The notes below the pieces were generated by a model. That model ran no database searches. It worked only from the letters and a program-made list of their open reading frames with translations, and was not told the DNA's origin. Shown one piece after another: positions 1-6,593 of a stretch of 23,781 nt of DNA. The DNA lies in IMG/VR virus record IMGVR_UViG_3300042539_000183, positions 1 through 23,781 of that record, one strand, 5' to 3'. How positions within the stretch are numbered: position 1 is the first letter of the stretch; the number at the start of each line of letters is the position of its first letter. The translations under genes were made by a program, and so were the position numbers. This stretch comes from a virus.

Positions 1-236
1 AGCAAAGCCCCTACACCAAACCCTCGCTCGGCACCAAATTGGTTGTGCTGGGGGTGGAGGTGATCCAGCTCAGCACCGGGGATTTGGTGGATTCCGGAGA
101 TCTGGAAGGCGACGACGTGGCTGCCATGTTTGCGGCCTCCGGCTCCGTCAAGGGCTACACGGCGTCTGCCCCGCAAGTCCGGGACAACCCCGAGGCTGCC
201 ACCACCACCACCGAACCTGACGCCTACGACTTCTAG
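1..236 (+). CDS. gp2.5-like single-stranded DNA-binding protein (C-terminal part)
   Basis: Only the last 77 codons are in the window (reading frame from base 3); the start lies upstream. In T7-like phages gp2.5 coats single-stranded DNA at the replication fork and contacts polymerase and helicase through its C-terminal tail. The visible part has a beta-rich stretch (VVLGVEVIQL), then a low-complexity Pro/Thr/Ala linker, and it ends in EPDAYDF. A tail with acidic residues and a terminal aromatic Phe is the hallmark of gp2.5, although this one is less acidic than that of T7. The next gene is endonuclease I, exactly as in T7 (genes 2.5 then 3), which supports the call. The TAG stop shares its G with the GTG start of that gene (TAGTG). 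The OB-fold is not visible, so the family call rests on tail and position. Confidence 0.75.
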   Translation, partial: QSPYTKPSLGTKLVVLGVEVIQLSTGDLVDSGDLEGDDVAAMFAASGSVKGYTASAPQVRDNPEAATTTTEPDAYDF

Positions 237-586
237 TGAATCTGCGCTCCGGCCTGGAGGAGCGTGTCTCTAAACACTTCGATAAAGCGAATGTGCCTTA
301 TCTCTATGAGGCACAGAAGTTCGCGTATGTAACCGAGTCGAGATATACGCCAGATTTCTTCCTCAAGAACGACATCATTCTCGAATGCAAGGGATTTTTT
401 AAGCCCTCAGATCGGAGGAAGATGCTGGCTGTCAAGACTCAACATCCGCACTTAGATATACGTTTCATATTCCAGCGTAATAACACTCTTACTAAATCAA
501 GCAAAAGCACTTACGGGAACTGGTGTGACAAACACGGGTTCCCTTGGTGCATTTTCCCAAACATTCCACCCGATTGGTTGCAATGA
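236..586 (+). CDS. Endonuclease I, Holliday-junction resolvase (T7 gp3 type)
   Basis: This 116-residue protein matches T7 endonuclease I along its length. That enzyme cleaves branched DNA such as four-way junctions, breaks down host DNA and resolves replication intermediates. Visible motifs are RSGLE near the N-terminus (catalytic Glu8), YTPDF (Asp40), and ECKG (Glu50, Lys52), which form the PD-(D/E)XK active site, followed by a DRRK helix, HPHLDIRFIF and a conserved STYGNWCDKHG segment. It is shorter than the T7 enzyme (149 residues), lacking its N-terminal arm of about 15 residues and its basic C-terminal tail. The GTG start at 236 overlaps the upstream stop by one base (TAGTG); RSGLE begins three residues later, so a much later start is excluded. 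Its own stop overlaps the next ATG (ATGA). Confidence 0.93.
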   Translation: MNLRSGLEERVSKHFDKANVPYLYEAQKFAYVTESRYTPDFFLKNDIILECKGFFKPSDRRKMLAVKTQHPHLDIRFIFQRNNTLTKSSKSTYGNWCDKHGFPWCIFPNIPPDWLQ

Positions 587-828
587 CCGTCACCACTACC
601 CCCTACGTCCGAGCCAACGGTCCCGACTACGGCACCATGGCGTACTACAGCGAAATGTTCAGCGACATCCTCTGTGATGTTGGTGAATGCGAAGCCACTA
701 AAACCACAGTGCTCGCAGGCCTTCTGGACGCTCTCAAGAGCTGGATTGACTACCACGACAAGGCTGCTTGTCAGTACGAAGATTTTGCTATCGAGCTCAA
801 CGACCTCGTCAAGGAGCTGCTGGCATGA
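583..828 (+). CDS. Small acidic protein of unknown function
   Basis: An 81-residue protein I do not recognise. The ATG at 583 overlaps the stop of endonuclease I (ATGA), and its own TGA overlaps the next ATG (ATGA again), so it sits in a tightly coupled chain. It starts with a Thr-rich stretch; the rest looks helical and acidic, with a repeated aromatic pattern (MAYYSEMF, WIDYHDK, CQYEDF) and a leucine-rich end. No catalytic motif, signal peptide or membrane segment is seen. An in-frame ATG at 544 would extend it back inside endonuclease I, but the overlapping ATGA start is the more economical choice. Its place between endonuclease I and primase suggests an accessory early or middle gene; this is inference. 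Confidence 0.65.
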   Translation: MTVTTTPYVRANGPDYGTMAYYSEMFSDILCDVGECEATKTTVLAGLLDALKSWIDYHDKAACQYEDFAIELNDLVKELLA

Positions 829-968
829 ACGAAGACACCAGCAAAGATCTGCTGTTCTCCCGCATTGATGCGCTGGCCGAGCAGTTTGAACAAGAGGGTT
901 ATCCCTTCGCCCACATCATCGATGTGATGCGTGACTACATCGAGATTGCCGATGACTTCCTCCTCTGA
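825..968 (+). CDS. Small acidic helical protein of unknown function
   Basis: A 47-residue ORF starting at the ATG of an ATGA overlap with the preceding gene. The protein is acidic and looks like two amphipathic helices (FSRIDALAEQFEQEG and IIDVMRDYIEIADDFLL). I do not recognise a family. The 3' end overlaps the primase-helicase start by 17 bases, so the two may be translationally coupled. It is probably real because the overlaps on both sides are tight and it uses codons like its neighbours, but nothing in the sequence gives a function. Confidence 0.6.
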   Translation: MNEDTSKDLLFSRIDALAEQFEQEGYPFAHIIDVMRDYIEIADDFLL

Positions 969-2547
969 GGGGGCGGAATTCCTTCGGCATGAGCCCTGTC
1001 CTAACTGCCCCTCCTCCGATGCTCTGGCGCGTTACAGCGACGGTGGCGCCTACTGCTTTGCCTGTGGGCACTACGAGCGCGGGGATGGGGCAGCTGTTCC
1101 CTCTAACAAGCCGCAACGTCTCGTGAATTACACCGGTGAATTTGGTCCCATCAAGAACCGCAAGCTCACCGAAGAAACCTGCCGCCAGTTCAATGTCCGC
1201 ATGGACCCTGGCTCTGCTGTCCGCTTCCCCTACTACGACAGCAACAAGGTGTTGGTGGGCTACAAGGAGCGGGGGCGCGACAAAACCTTTCGTTGGACGG
1301 GCTCCAACCCGGACCACCAGCTGTTCGGCCAACACTTGTTTGGCTCGGGCAAGACGTTGGTGATCACCGAGGGGGAGCTCGATGCTCTCAGCGTCTGGCA
1401 AGCGCGGCCCAACTGGCCGGTGGTGTCGGTTCCCAATGGCGCCAACGCCGCTGCCAAGGACCTCAAACAGCAGCTGCCCTGGCTGCTGAATTTTGAGGAA
1501 ATCGTGCTGATGCTCGATCAAGACCAGGCCGGCCAAAAAGCCACCAGTGAATGCGCGGCGCTGTTCCCAGCGGATCGGGTGTTTATCGCCACCTTGGGCA
1601 AATACAAAGACGCATCCGAGGCGTTGGTTCAAGGCGGCGGAGATGCGATCCGTCAGGCCTACTTCAACCGCAAGCCCTACATGCCCCAAGCCATCATCGA
1701 TGGCAAGGACCTGTATGAGCTGGTGTCGACGCCCTTGCATGGCAAGGATGCGGACTACCCCTATGCGGGGTTAAACCACCTCACTTCGGGGTTGCGGCTG
1801 GGGGAGCTGGTGACGATCACCGCTGGCTCCGGAACGGGGAAGAGCACCCTGTGCGGAGAGATCGCTATGGCCCTGGTCGATCAAGGCTTCTCCGTGGGCT
1901 ACATCGCCCTGGAGGAATCGATCAAACGCACCGCCTTGCGGCTGATGACCGTTAAGGCCAACAAACCGCTGCACTTGTCCAACGACATTGATGCTGATGA
2001 ACTCCGAACCGCATTTTCATCTTCTGTGGGCTCTGGTCACGTGTTTCTGCGTGATGGCTTTGGTTCTGTCGATCCAGAAGTGATCCTTAATGACATCCGC
2101 TTCATGGTGAAAGCCAAGGGAGTGCAATGGATCATCCTTGATCACCTCTCGATTCTGCTGTCCGGCAATGCATCAAATGATGAGCGCCGGATGCTGGATT
2201 TGACGATGACCAAGCTCAGGTCCTTTGTTGAAGAAACAAGGATCGGTATGGTTCTAATTAGTCACCTCAGGCGTACCACCAACGACAAGGCCCATGAAGA
2301 TGGTGCTGATGTGTCTTTAGGCCACCTCCGAGGATCCCACTCCATCGCGCAGCTCAGCGACCTTGTGGTCTGCATTCAACGCAACATCTCCTCAGGCGAC
2401 AGCTTTAGTGAGATGAAGGTGTTGAAGAACCGCTTCAATGGTCAAACCGGATCGGCTGGAACGTTGGTGTATGACATCAAAACCGGCCGCCTGACTGAGT
2501 CCTCTCAAGCTTTAACCGCAACCTCCACTGGCTATGAAGACTTCTAA
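952..2547 (+). CDS. Bifunctional DNA primase-helicase (T7 gp4 type)
   Basis: A 531-residue protein that makes RNA primers and unwinds duplex DNA at the fork. In order: a zinc-binding domain with four cysteines (C16, C19, C35, C38), a TOPRIM primase domain with EGELD (Glu140 region) and DQDQAG (about residues 189-194), then a RecA-like hexameric helicase with Walker A GSGTGKST (Lys297, Ser298), a Walker B strand ending in ILDHLS, and a HLRGSHSIAQLSD arginine-finger region. All align with T7 gp4 by eye. ATG 952 was chosen because it places the zinc cysteines one position from their T7 locations; a GTG at 931 would add seven residues. The protein ends in GYEDF, an acidic tail with a terminal Phe like that which docks T7 gp4 on polymerase. 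The end overlaps the thioredoxin gene by 14 bases. Confidence 0.95.
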   Translation: MTSSSEGAEFLRHEPCPNCPSSDALARYSDGGAYCFACGHYERGDGAAVPSNKPQRLVNYTGEFGPIKNRKLTEETCRQFNVRMDPGSAVRFPYYDSNKVLVGYKERGRDKTFRWTGSNPDHQLFGQHLFGSGKTLVITEGELDALSVWQARPNWPVVSVPNGANAAAKDLKQQLPWLLNFEEIVLMLDQDQAGQKATSECAALFPADRVFIATLGKYKDASEALVQGGGDAIRQAYFNRKPYMPQAIIDGKDLYELVSTPLHGKDADYPYAGLNHLTSGLRLGELVTITAGSGTGKSTLCGEIAMALVDQGFSVGYIALEESIKRTALRLMTVKANKPLHLSNDIDADELRTAFSSSVGSGHVFLRDGFGSVDPEVILNDIRFMVKAKGVQWIILDHLSILLSGNASNDERRMLDLTMTKLRSFVEETRIGMVLISHLRRTTNDKAHEDGADVSLGHLRGSHSIAQLSDLVVCIQRNISSGDSFSEMKVLKNRFNGQTGSAGTLVYDIKTGRLTESSQALTATSTGYEDF

Positions 2548-2830
2548 ACCAGCTCGCTTGGTCTTCTTTAAAAAGGAAGGCTGTGGCCCCTGTGACATGG
2601 CTGCTAAGGCCTTGACTCAGGTGCTAGAGCAGCACCCGGACTACAGCCAATACATCTCCATCATCCAAAAGGAAAACGCTCCGGCGTTGGTGGCTGCTTA
2701 CGAGCTGACGATGTATCCCACTGTGTTGATTATGGATAAGGATAGCCACGAACTTTCTCGCAAAGTTGGTAGCTCCTACCTAACGCAACGCTGGTGGTAT
2801 CAAGCCCTTGATGTCATTGCCAACCAATGA
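2534..2830 (+). CDS. Thioredoxin-like protein with CGPC active site
   Basis: This 98-residue protein has the thioredoxin fold signature: a strand (ARLVFFKKEG), the redox motif Cys17-Gly-Pro-Cys20, a helix, and the conserved cis-proline (YPT, Pro62) before a hydrophobic strand. CGPC is the exact motif of true thioredoxins, although the preceding Trp is Gly here and the protein is about ten residues short. Known roles in this setting are reducing ribonucleotide reductase, or in T7 serving as the polymerase processivity factor (host-supplied there). It sits between helicase and polymerase genes, overlapping helicase by 14 bases and polymerase by ATGA. The downstream polymerase lacks most of the T7 thioredoxin-binding segment, while the downstream reductase carries a C-terminal Cys pair, so I favour a reductant role; glutaredoxin-like substrate use cannot be excluded. 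Confidence 0.85.
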   Translation: MKTSKPARLVFFKKEGCGPCDMAAKALTQVLEQHPDYSQYISIIQKENAPALVAAYELTMYPTVLIMDKDSHELSRKVGSSYLTQRWWYQALDVIANQ

Positions 2831-4593
2831 GACTGGTATTTGATGTCGAGACTGATGGCCTGCTGCGGGGGCTGTCAGTTGTGCATTGTGTGGTTACGCA
2901 AGACCTCGATACAGGTGAGGTCAACCGCTACGACGACAGTGGCAATCACGAATCAGTGACGACTGGGATCAACGTCCTGGTCGAGGCTAATGAGCTGTGG
3001 GGTCACAACATCATCGGCTATGACTTTGAGGCTATCAAGGAAGTCTTCCCCTTCTTTGAGCCCCAGGGGAAGGTCTACGACACGTTGATCCTCTCTCGCC
3101 TGTTCTTCATGGACATGTGGAACCGGGATCATCGCAAGAAGCCAGCCAACATGCCCGCTCAGCTGTATGGCCGTCACAGCCTGGAATCCTGGGGCCACCG
3201 CCTGGGGGTTCTCAAGAGTGAGTATGGCAAGCAACTGAAGGGGGATTGGTCCACCTATACCCCAGAAATGCTGGAGTACTGCGCCAAGGATGTGGAGGTG
3301 TCGGTCGCGTTGGTCAAGCTGTTTCAGCCCAAGCTGGAACTGTATAGCCAGTGCATCGAGACTGAACACCAGATCGCCAAGCTGATGGCCTGGCAGGAGC
3401 GGGAAGGTTTCCCGTTTGATGTCAAGAAAGCAGAGATGTTGACGTGGAAATTACAGAGTGAACTCGAACAGCTCTCGGACGAGATGCGAACCACATTCCC
3501 TTATGTGAGTGGCGGAGAGTTCACCCCAGCGGTCAACAACAGTTCTCGTGGTTACGTCAAAGGCGTAACCTTCACGCGCTTGAGGGAGTTCAATCCCACC
3601 AGTCGTCAGCACATCGCCTGGGCCTTCCAGACCTTCCGGGACTGGGAGCCACTGGAGCGCACCGAGACGGGTATTCCCAAGATCGACGAACAAATCCTGA
3701 TGGAGCTCGACACGCTCGAATCCAAGAAGTTCGCTCGTATCTTGACCCTGCAGAAACATCTCGGACAGATCAGTCAAGGACAGAACGCCTGGTTGAAAAA
3801 GGTCGGCAAAGACGACCGAATTCACCACAGCTGCATCCTCAACTGCAACACGGGCCGTCAAGCCCACATGGGTCCAAACATCGCACAGGTTCCTTCTGAT
3901 CATGAGTACCGAGAATTATTCCATCCGGGGAATGATCGGCTGCAAGTTGGCGCTGATGCTTCTGGCTTGGAGCTGCGCTGTCTTGCCCATTACTTGGCTA
4001 GGTTTGATCATGGCAAGTTTGGAAAGGAAGTCGTCGAAGGCGACATCCACACCGCTCTAGCCAACATCTATGGCACCGACCGCAAAGCCGGTAAAGGGGT
4101 GACTTACTGCCTGATCTATGGCGGCGGGAACCGCAAGCTGGGGCTAACGGCAGGGGCTAGTAAAGATGCTGCTGAGAAGAAGGGACGAGAGATTCGAGCT
4201 CGCATCATGGAAGGTCTGGAAGGCTTTAAAGAGCTGTCAAAGGCCGTCTCCAAGCGGGCTGAGTCTGATGTGCTGACTGGTCTTGATGGACGTCCGATTC
4301 GCCTACAAGGTAAGAAGCATGCAGCTCTGAATTATCTCCTTCAATCAGCTGGGGCGATCATTTGCAAACAGTGGGTGATTCGCGCTAATCAGCTTTTACA
4401 AGAAGCCGGCATCTGCTATTGGCCAATGGCCTTTGTGCACGATGAAATGCAGCTCTCTGTTGCTCCTGAGCAAGCAGAGCAGGCTGCGTTCCTTATTACA
4501 GCTGCTATGAAAGACGTTGAGTCAGCTCTCGCTTTTAGGTGCGGATTGGATTCCGAATATCAAATCGGTAAATCCTGGGCAGACTGCCACTAA
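2827..4593 (+). CDS. Family A DNA polymerase (T7 gp5 type)
   Basis: A 588-residue replicative polymerase, against 704 in T7. The N-terminal 3'-5' exonuclease is intact by eye: FDVETD (Asp6, Glu8), Asp66, and the YxxxD motif (Tyr151, Asp155). Polymerase motif A is ADASGLELR (Asp377), the O-helix is RxxxKxxxYxxxYG (Arg419, Lys423, Tyr427, Tyr431) and motif C is VHDE (Asp539, Glu540). Tyr427 matches T7 Tyr526, the residue linked to poor discrimination against dideoxynucleotides. The protein ends WADCH like T7 WAICH. The thumb segment that in T7 holds the thioredoxin-binding loop is reduced to about 25 residues (226-252). The ATG overlaps the thioredoxin stop (ATGA), and the 3' end overlaps the HNH gene by 77 bases. 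Confidence 0.96.
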   Translation: MRLVFDVETDGLLRGLSVVHCVVTQDLDTGEVNRYDDSGNHESVTTGINVLVEANELWGHNIIGYDFEAIKEVFPFFEPQGKVYDTLILSRLFFMDMWNRDHRKKPANMPAQLYGRHSLESWGHRLGVLKSEYGKQLKGDWSTYTPEMLEYCAKDVEVSVALVKLFQPKLELYSQCIETEHQIAKLMAWQEREGFPFDVKKAEMLTWKLQSELEQLSDEMRTTFPYVSGGEFTPAVNNSSRGYVKGVTFTRLREFNPTSRQHIAWAFQTFRDWEPLERTETGIPKIDEQILMELDTLESKKFARILTLQKHLGQISQGQNAWLKKVGKDDRIHHSCILNCNTGRQAHMGPNIAQVPSDHEYRELFHPGNDRLQVGADASGLELRCLAHYLARFDHGKFGKEVVEGDIHTALANIYGTDRKAGKGVTYCLIYGGGNRKLGLTAGASKDAAEKKGREIRARIMEGLEGFKELSKAVSKRAESDVLTGLDGRPIRLQGKKHAALNYLLQSAGAIICKQWVIRANQLLQEAGICYWPMAFVHDEMQLSVAPEQAEQAAFLITAAMKDVESALAFRCGLDSEYQIGKSWADCH

Positions 4594-4951
4594 GCAGTGC
4601 AAACACTGCAGCCAGTGGAAGCCTGAATCAGAGTTTGTGAAAGCCGATGGTCGTCATCGCGCTACTCGCAACCGCTGTAAGGCTTGCCACCGGCAGCAGA
4701 GCCAAATCCGCACCACCCTAAAAACTAAATATCCAGTGCCACCGCCTGGCGCTTGCCCCATATGTGGGGTCCATACCCAGAACTGGGTACTCGACCACTG
4801 TCATAGCGGCGAGACCTTCCGAGGCTACATATGCAAATCCTGCAATTCAGGCGTGGGTCTTCTCCATGATGATCCAGTTGTCCTGTCGCGGGCTTTGTTG
4901 TATCTACTCCATAACACTAAACCAAGTGACAACGCTTCTGATCGATGCTGA
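4517..4951 (+). CDS. Endonuclease VII-like HNH nuclease with two zinc-binding pairs
   Basis: A 144-residue protein of the recombination endonuclease VII group. The C-terminal half has CPIC (Cys80, Cys83), the His-Me finger LDHCH (Asp93, His94, His96), then FRGYICKSCN (Cys106, Cys109) and GLLHDD, a standard endonuclease VII pattern that resolves or nicks branched DNA. The N-terminal half has another CxxC pair set (Cys28/Cys31 and Cys54/Cys57), often seen in phage members. No in-frame ATG lies before these cysteines; the best conventional start is TTG at 4517, inside the polymerase gene. An ATT or ATC start nearer the polymerase stop is possible. HNH genes beside polymerase genes can be mobile, but the tight packing and the position in T7-like cyanophages suggest a fixed gene. 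Confidence 0.87.
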   Translation: MSQLSLLGADWIPNIKSVNPGQTATKQCKHCSQWKPESEFVKADGRHRATRNRCKACHRQQSQIRTTLKTKYPVPPPGACPICGVHTQNWVLDHCHSGETFRGYICKSCNSGVGLLHDDPVVLSRALLYLLHNTKPSDNASDRC

Positions 4952-5651
4952 CTACTTCTTCTACCGAGCTGCCTCGGCTGTTGAAGAGGAGCACGACTAC
5001 AACGAAGAACTGACGGTCATCGTCGGTAACTTCACCGAGGCAAAGAAGATTGTTAGTGGTGAGCTGAACAAGCTCAAGGAACGCTTTGATACCAACAAGC
5101 TGATCCTCACCTTTACAGATCGCGCAAACTTCAGGAAACAGATTGACCCTTCTTACAAGGGTAATCGCACTAAACGTAAGCCCTGTGGTTATCTGCGCCT
5201 GAAGAACTGGGGCCTTGAGTCGTTCAAGTCCATCATGAAGCCTGGCCTAGAAGCCGATGATGTCTGCGGAATCATGGCAACCAATGGCTTGATCAATGAC
5301 TTTGTATTGATTAGTCCAGACAAGGATCTTGAACAGATACCCTGTCGCATCTTTAACCTCAAACAGGAGTTTACCCAGAGCCCCGAAGCGGCTCGACGGA
5401 AACTGTTTGAGCAGTGCTTGACGGGTGATCAAACCGATGGCTTTGCTGGTTGCCCAGGTGTTGGGCCCAAGAAAGCAGATGCGATCCTTCACTCCGTTAA
5501 AGACGAGAACTACTGGCCTGCTGTGGTTTCCGCCTATAAGCAGGCTCAGTTGTCTGAGGAAGATGCTCTCCGCAACCTTCGGCTCGCTCGCATCTTGCAA
5601 GCACCGGATTGGGATACAGAGTCACAGGCTCCCATTCTTTATACACCATGA
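4926..5651 (+). CDS. 5'-3' exonuclease (T7 gp6 type, flap nuclease family)
   Basis: A 241-residue nuclease that removes RNA primers and degrades host DNA in T7-like phages. It opens with LLIDADYFFYRAAS (metal-binding Asp7), then LTFTDRANFRKQIDPSYKGNR (split here only by prose, matching T7 FTDSVNWRKE...DPNYKANR), EADDVCGIMA, ISPDKDLEQIP, and a helix-hairpin-helix segment GCPGVGPKKA after TGDQTDGF. The start is GTG 4926, which gives a five-residue lead before the first acidic strand; the frame stays open far upstream but that would be non-homologous sequence inside the HNH gene. It overlaps the HNH gene by 26 bases and the next gene by ATGA. It is shorter than T7 gp6 (about 300 residues), mainly in the region after the helix-hairpin-helix. 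Confidence 0.92.
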   Translation: MTTLLIDADYFFYRAASAVEEEHDYNEELTVIVGNFTEAKKIVSGELNKLKERFDTNKLILTFTDRANFRKQIDPSYKGNRTKRKPCGYLRLKNWGLESFKSIMKPGLEADDVCGIMATNGLINDFVLISPDKDLEQIPCRIFNLKQEFTQSPEAARRKLFEQCLTGDQTDGFAGCPGVGPKKADAILHSVKDENYWPAVVSAYKQAQLSEEDALRNLRLARILQAPDWDTESQAPILYTP

Positions 5652-5896
5652 TTCCCTATCCAATTCTGGAGCTCACTGTTGAGCAGGAGTTTCAGCTACG
5701 CAAGCTTGCTGATGTGTCGGAGAGGGCATCCTCTACTGATCTAGCCAAGCTTTGTCTTTCACTACAAAGACAGAACTTTATGTTCTCCAACACGATCACT
5801 AATCTAGTGAAGCACTGGAATGAGATTGACTCTGCAAGAGCTGCTGCTGGTCAGGGGGATACTCCTAACCAGGAAGATGTACTACCGGCAACCTGA
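5648..5896 (+). CDS. Small protein of unknown function
   Basis: An 82-residue protein starting at an ATG that overlaps the exonuclease stop (ATGA). It looks helical: LTVEQEFQLRKLADVSE, then LAKLCLSLQRQNFMFSNTI and LVKHWNEID, with a Gln/Gly-rich tail. A pattern of an N-terminal helix pair followed by QNFM(F)SNTITNLVKHW resembles small proteins found in many T7-like phages, but I cannot name a characterised member. No membrane segment is seen. The 3' end overlaps the 37-codon ORF at 5877 by 20 bases. Confidence 0.7.
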   Translation: MIPYPILELTVEQEFQLRKLADVSERASSTDLAKLCLSLQRQNFMFSNTITNLVKHWNEIDSARAAAGQGDTPNQEDVLPAT

Positions 5897-5990
5897 AATT
5901 TGGAAGCCTTGGATGTCTTCGTTTCTGCAAAAGGTCGAGGATGAACTCGAACCGCATAATCCACCCGCATGGTCACGCTTTCATGAGTAA
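5877..5990 (+). CDS. Very small ORF (37 residues) tiled between neighbours
   Basis: An ATG at 5877 opens a 37-codon frame that ends with TAA at 5990. It overlaps the gene before it by 20 bases and the DUF3310 gene after it by eight bases (ATGAGTAA), filling what would otherwise be the only gap of more than about 40 bases in this part of the operon. The peptide is aromatic and proline-rich, beginning MYYRQPEIWKPWM and ending NPPAWSRFHE, with an acidic middle. It has no known family that I recognise. Four tryptophans or more in so short a frame would be unusual for random sequence. The start is close behind a weak AGGA. It may be a real peptide or only a coupling leader. Confidence 0.5.
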   Translation: MYYRQPEIWKPWMSSFLQKVEDELEPHNPPAWSRFHE

Positions 5991-6198
5991 GTATTCACCG
6001 CACCATTACACTCGTGGCGTCATTGAGGTCTGGGATTTTATTGCTGATCAGAAGCTTGATTACTTCATCGGCAATGTCATCAAGTATTGCTGCCGAGCTG
6101 GATACAAGTCTGGCGAGGAGGAGATGGATGATCTTCTGAAGGCAAAAGCTTACATCTGCAAAAAGATTGAGCTCATTTCCAAAGAGCGTAACCGATGA
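5983..6198 (+). CDS. DUF3310 protein (T7 gp1.7-like domain)
   Basis: A 71-residue protein matching the DUF3310 pattern: SPHHYTRGVIEVWDFIAD, then a FIGNVIKYCCRAGYKSG segment and a DDLLKAKAYICKKIE helix. In T7 the related gp1.7 is a nucleotide kinase in which this domain is only a part, so a nucleotide-metabolism role is reasonable but not shown here. ATG 5983 was chosen because it starts just before the conserved SPHHY; an upstream ATG at 5941 would add 14 residues that do not look like the family and would bury the small ORF. Its stop overlaps the MazG-like gene start (ATGA). Confidence 0.82.
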   Translation: MSKYSPHHYTRGVIEVWDFIADQKLDYFIGNVIKYCCRAGYKSGEEEMDDLLKAKAYICKKIELISKERNR

Positions 6199-6590
6199 CC
6201 CACAAGTACGCACCAGACCTGTTGGGCCAGGCACTCCAATTTCGGGTTGCTATGGATCAACCAACAGCTTGTTTTTTACCTTCTATTCTTGATGTTCAAT
6301 CAGATCTCATTGCAGAAGAAACGTTTGAGTTCTTCCATGCATATGATGATTGTCTCAACGATCTTTCAAATGTTAGGGCTAGAGAGGCTGCCCTTAAAGA
6401 GCTTGCGGACATTGTTTATGTCTGCTTCCAGTTTGCTGCTACTGCCGGCTGGGAGCTCGATGAGGCTCTGGCAAGAGTACATCGGAGCAACATGTCCAAG
6501 CTTGTGGACGGAAAGCCTTTAAAACGAGAGGACGGCAAGGTCCTCAAGGGTCCTAACTATCAACCACCGTACCTCACCGATCTCATTTAA
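6195..6590 (+). CDS. MazG-like nucleotide pyrophosphohydrolase
   Basis: A 131-residue all-alpha NTP pyrophosphohydrolase of the MazG/phosphoribosyl-ATP pyrophosphohydrolase-like group. The metal-binding pattern is EETFE (Glu41, Glu42, Glu45) followed by ELADIVY (Glu69, Asp72), and the typical phage C-terminus HRSNMSKL...GKPLKREDGKVLKGPNYQPP is present across residues 96-125. Such enzymes hydrolyse (d)NTPs to monophosphates; in cyanophages they are thought to adjust nucleotide pools or alarmone levels, but the substrate cannot be read from sequence. It sits between DUF3310 and ribonucleotide reductase, all nucleotide-related. The start overlaps the DUF3310 stop (ATGA). Confidence 0.88.
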   Translation: MTHKYAPDLLGQALQFRVAMDQPTACFLPSILDVQSDLIAEETFEFFHAYDDCLNDLSNVRAREAALKELADIVYVCFQFAATAGWELDEALARVHRSNMSKLVDGKPLKREDGKVLKGPNYQPPYLTDLI

Positions 6591-6593
6591 CTA

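Noticed and set aside
916-1740. Minus-strand ORF of 274 codons opposite the primase domain
   Set aside because: It is explained by G/C-biased third positions of the primase gene; the sequence has no domain-like pattern and no ribosome-binding site.
1201-2547. Internal start for a helicase-only short form like T7 gp4B
   Set aside because: An in-frame ATG at 1201 exists, but no Shine-Dalgarno sequence is in front of it and the position is beyond that of T7, so the sequence does not support it.
4764-4925. Longer N-terminus for the exonuclease from an ATG at 4764
   Set aside because: The extra residues run inside the HNH gene and match nothing in gp6; the GTG at 4926 places the first catalytic aspartate at the expected depth.
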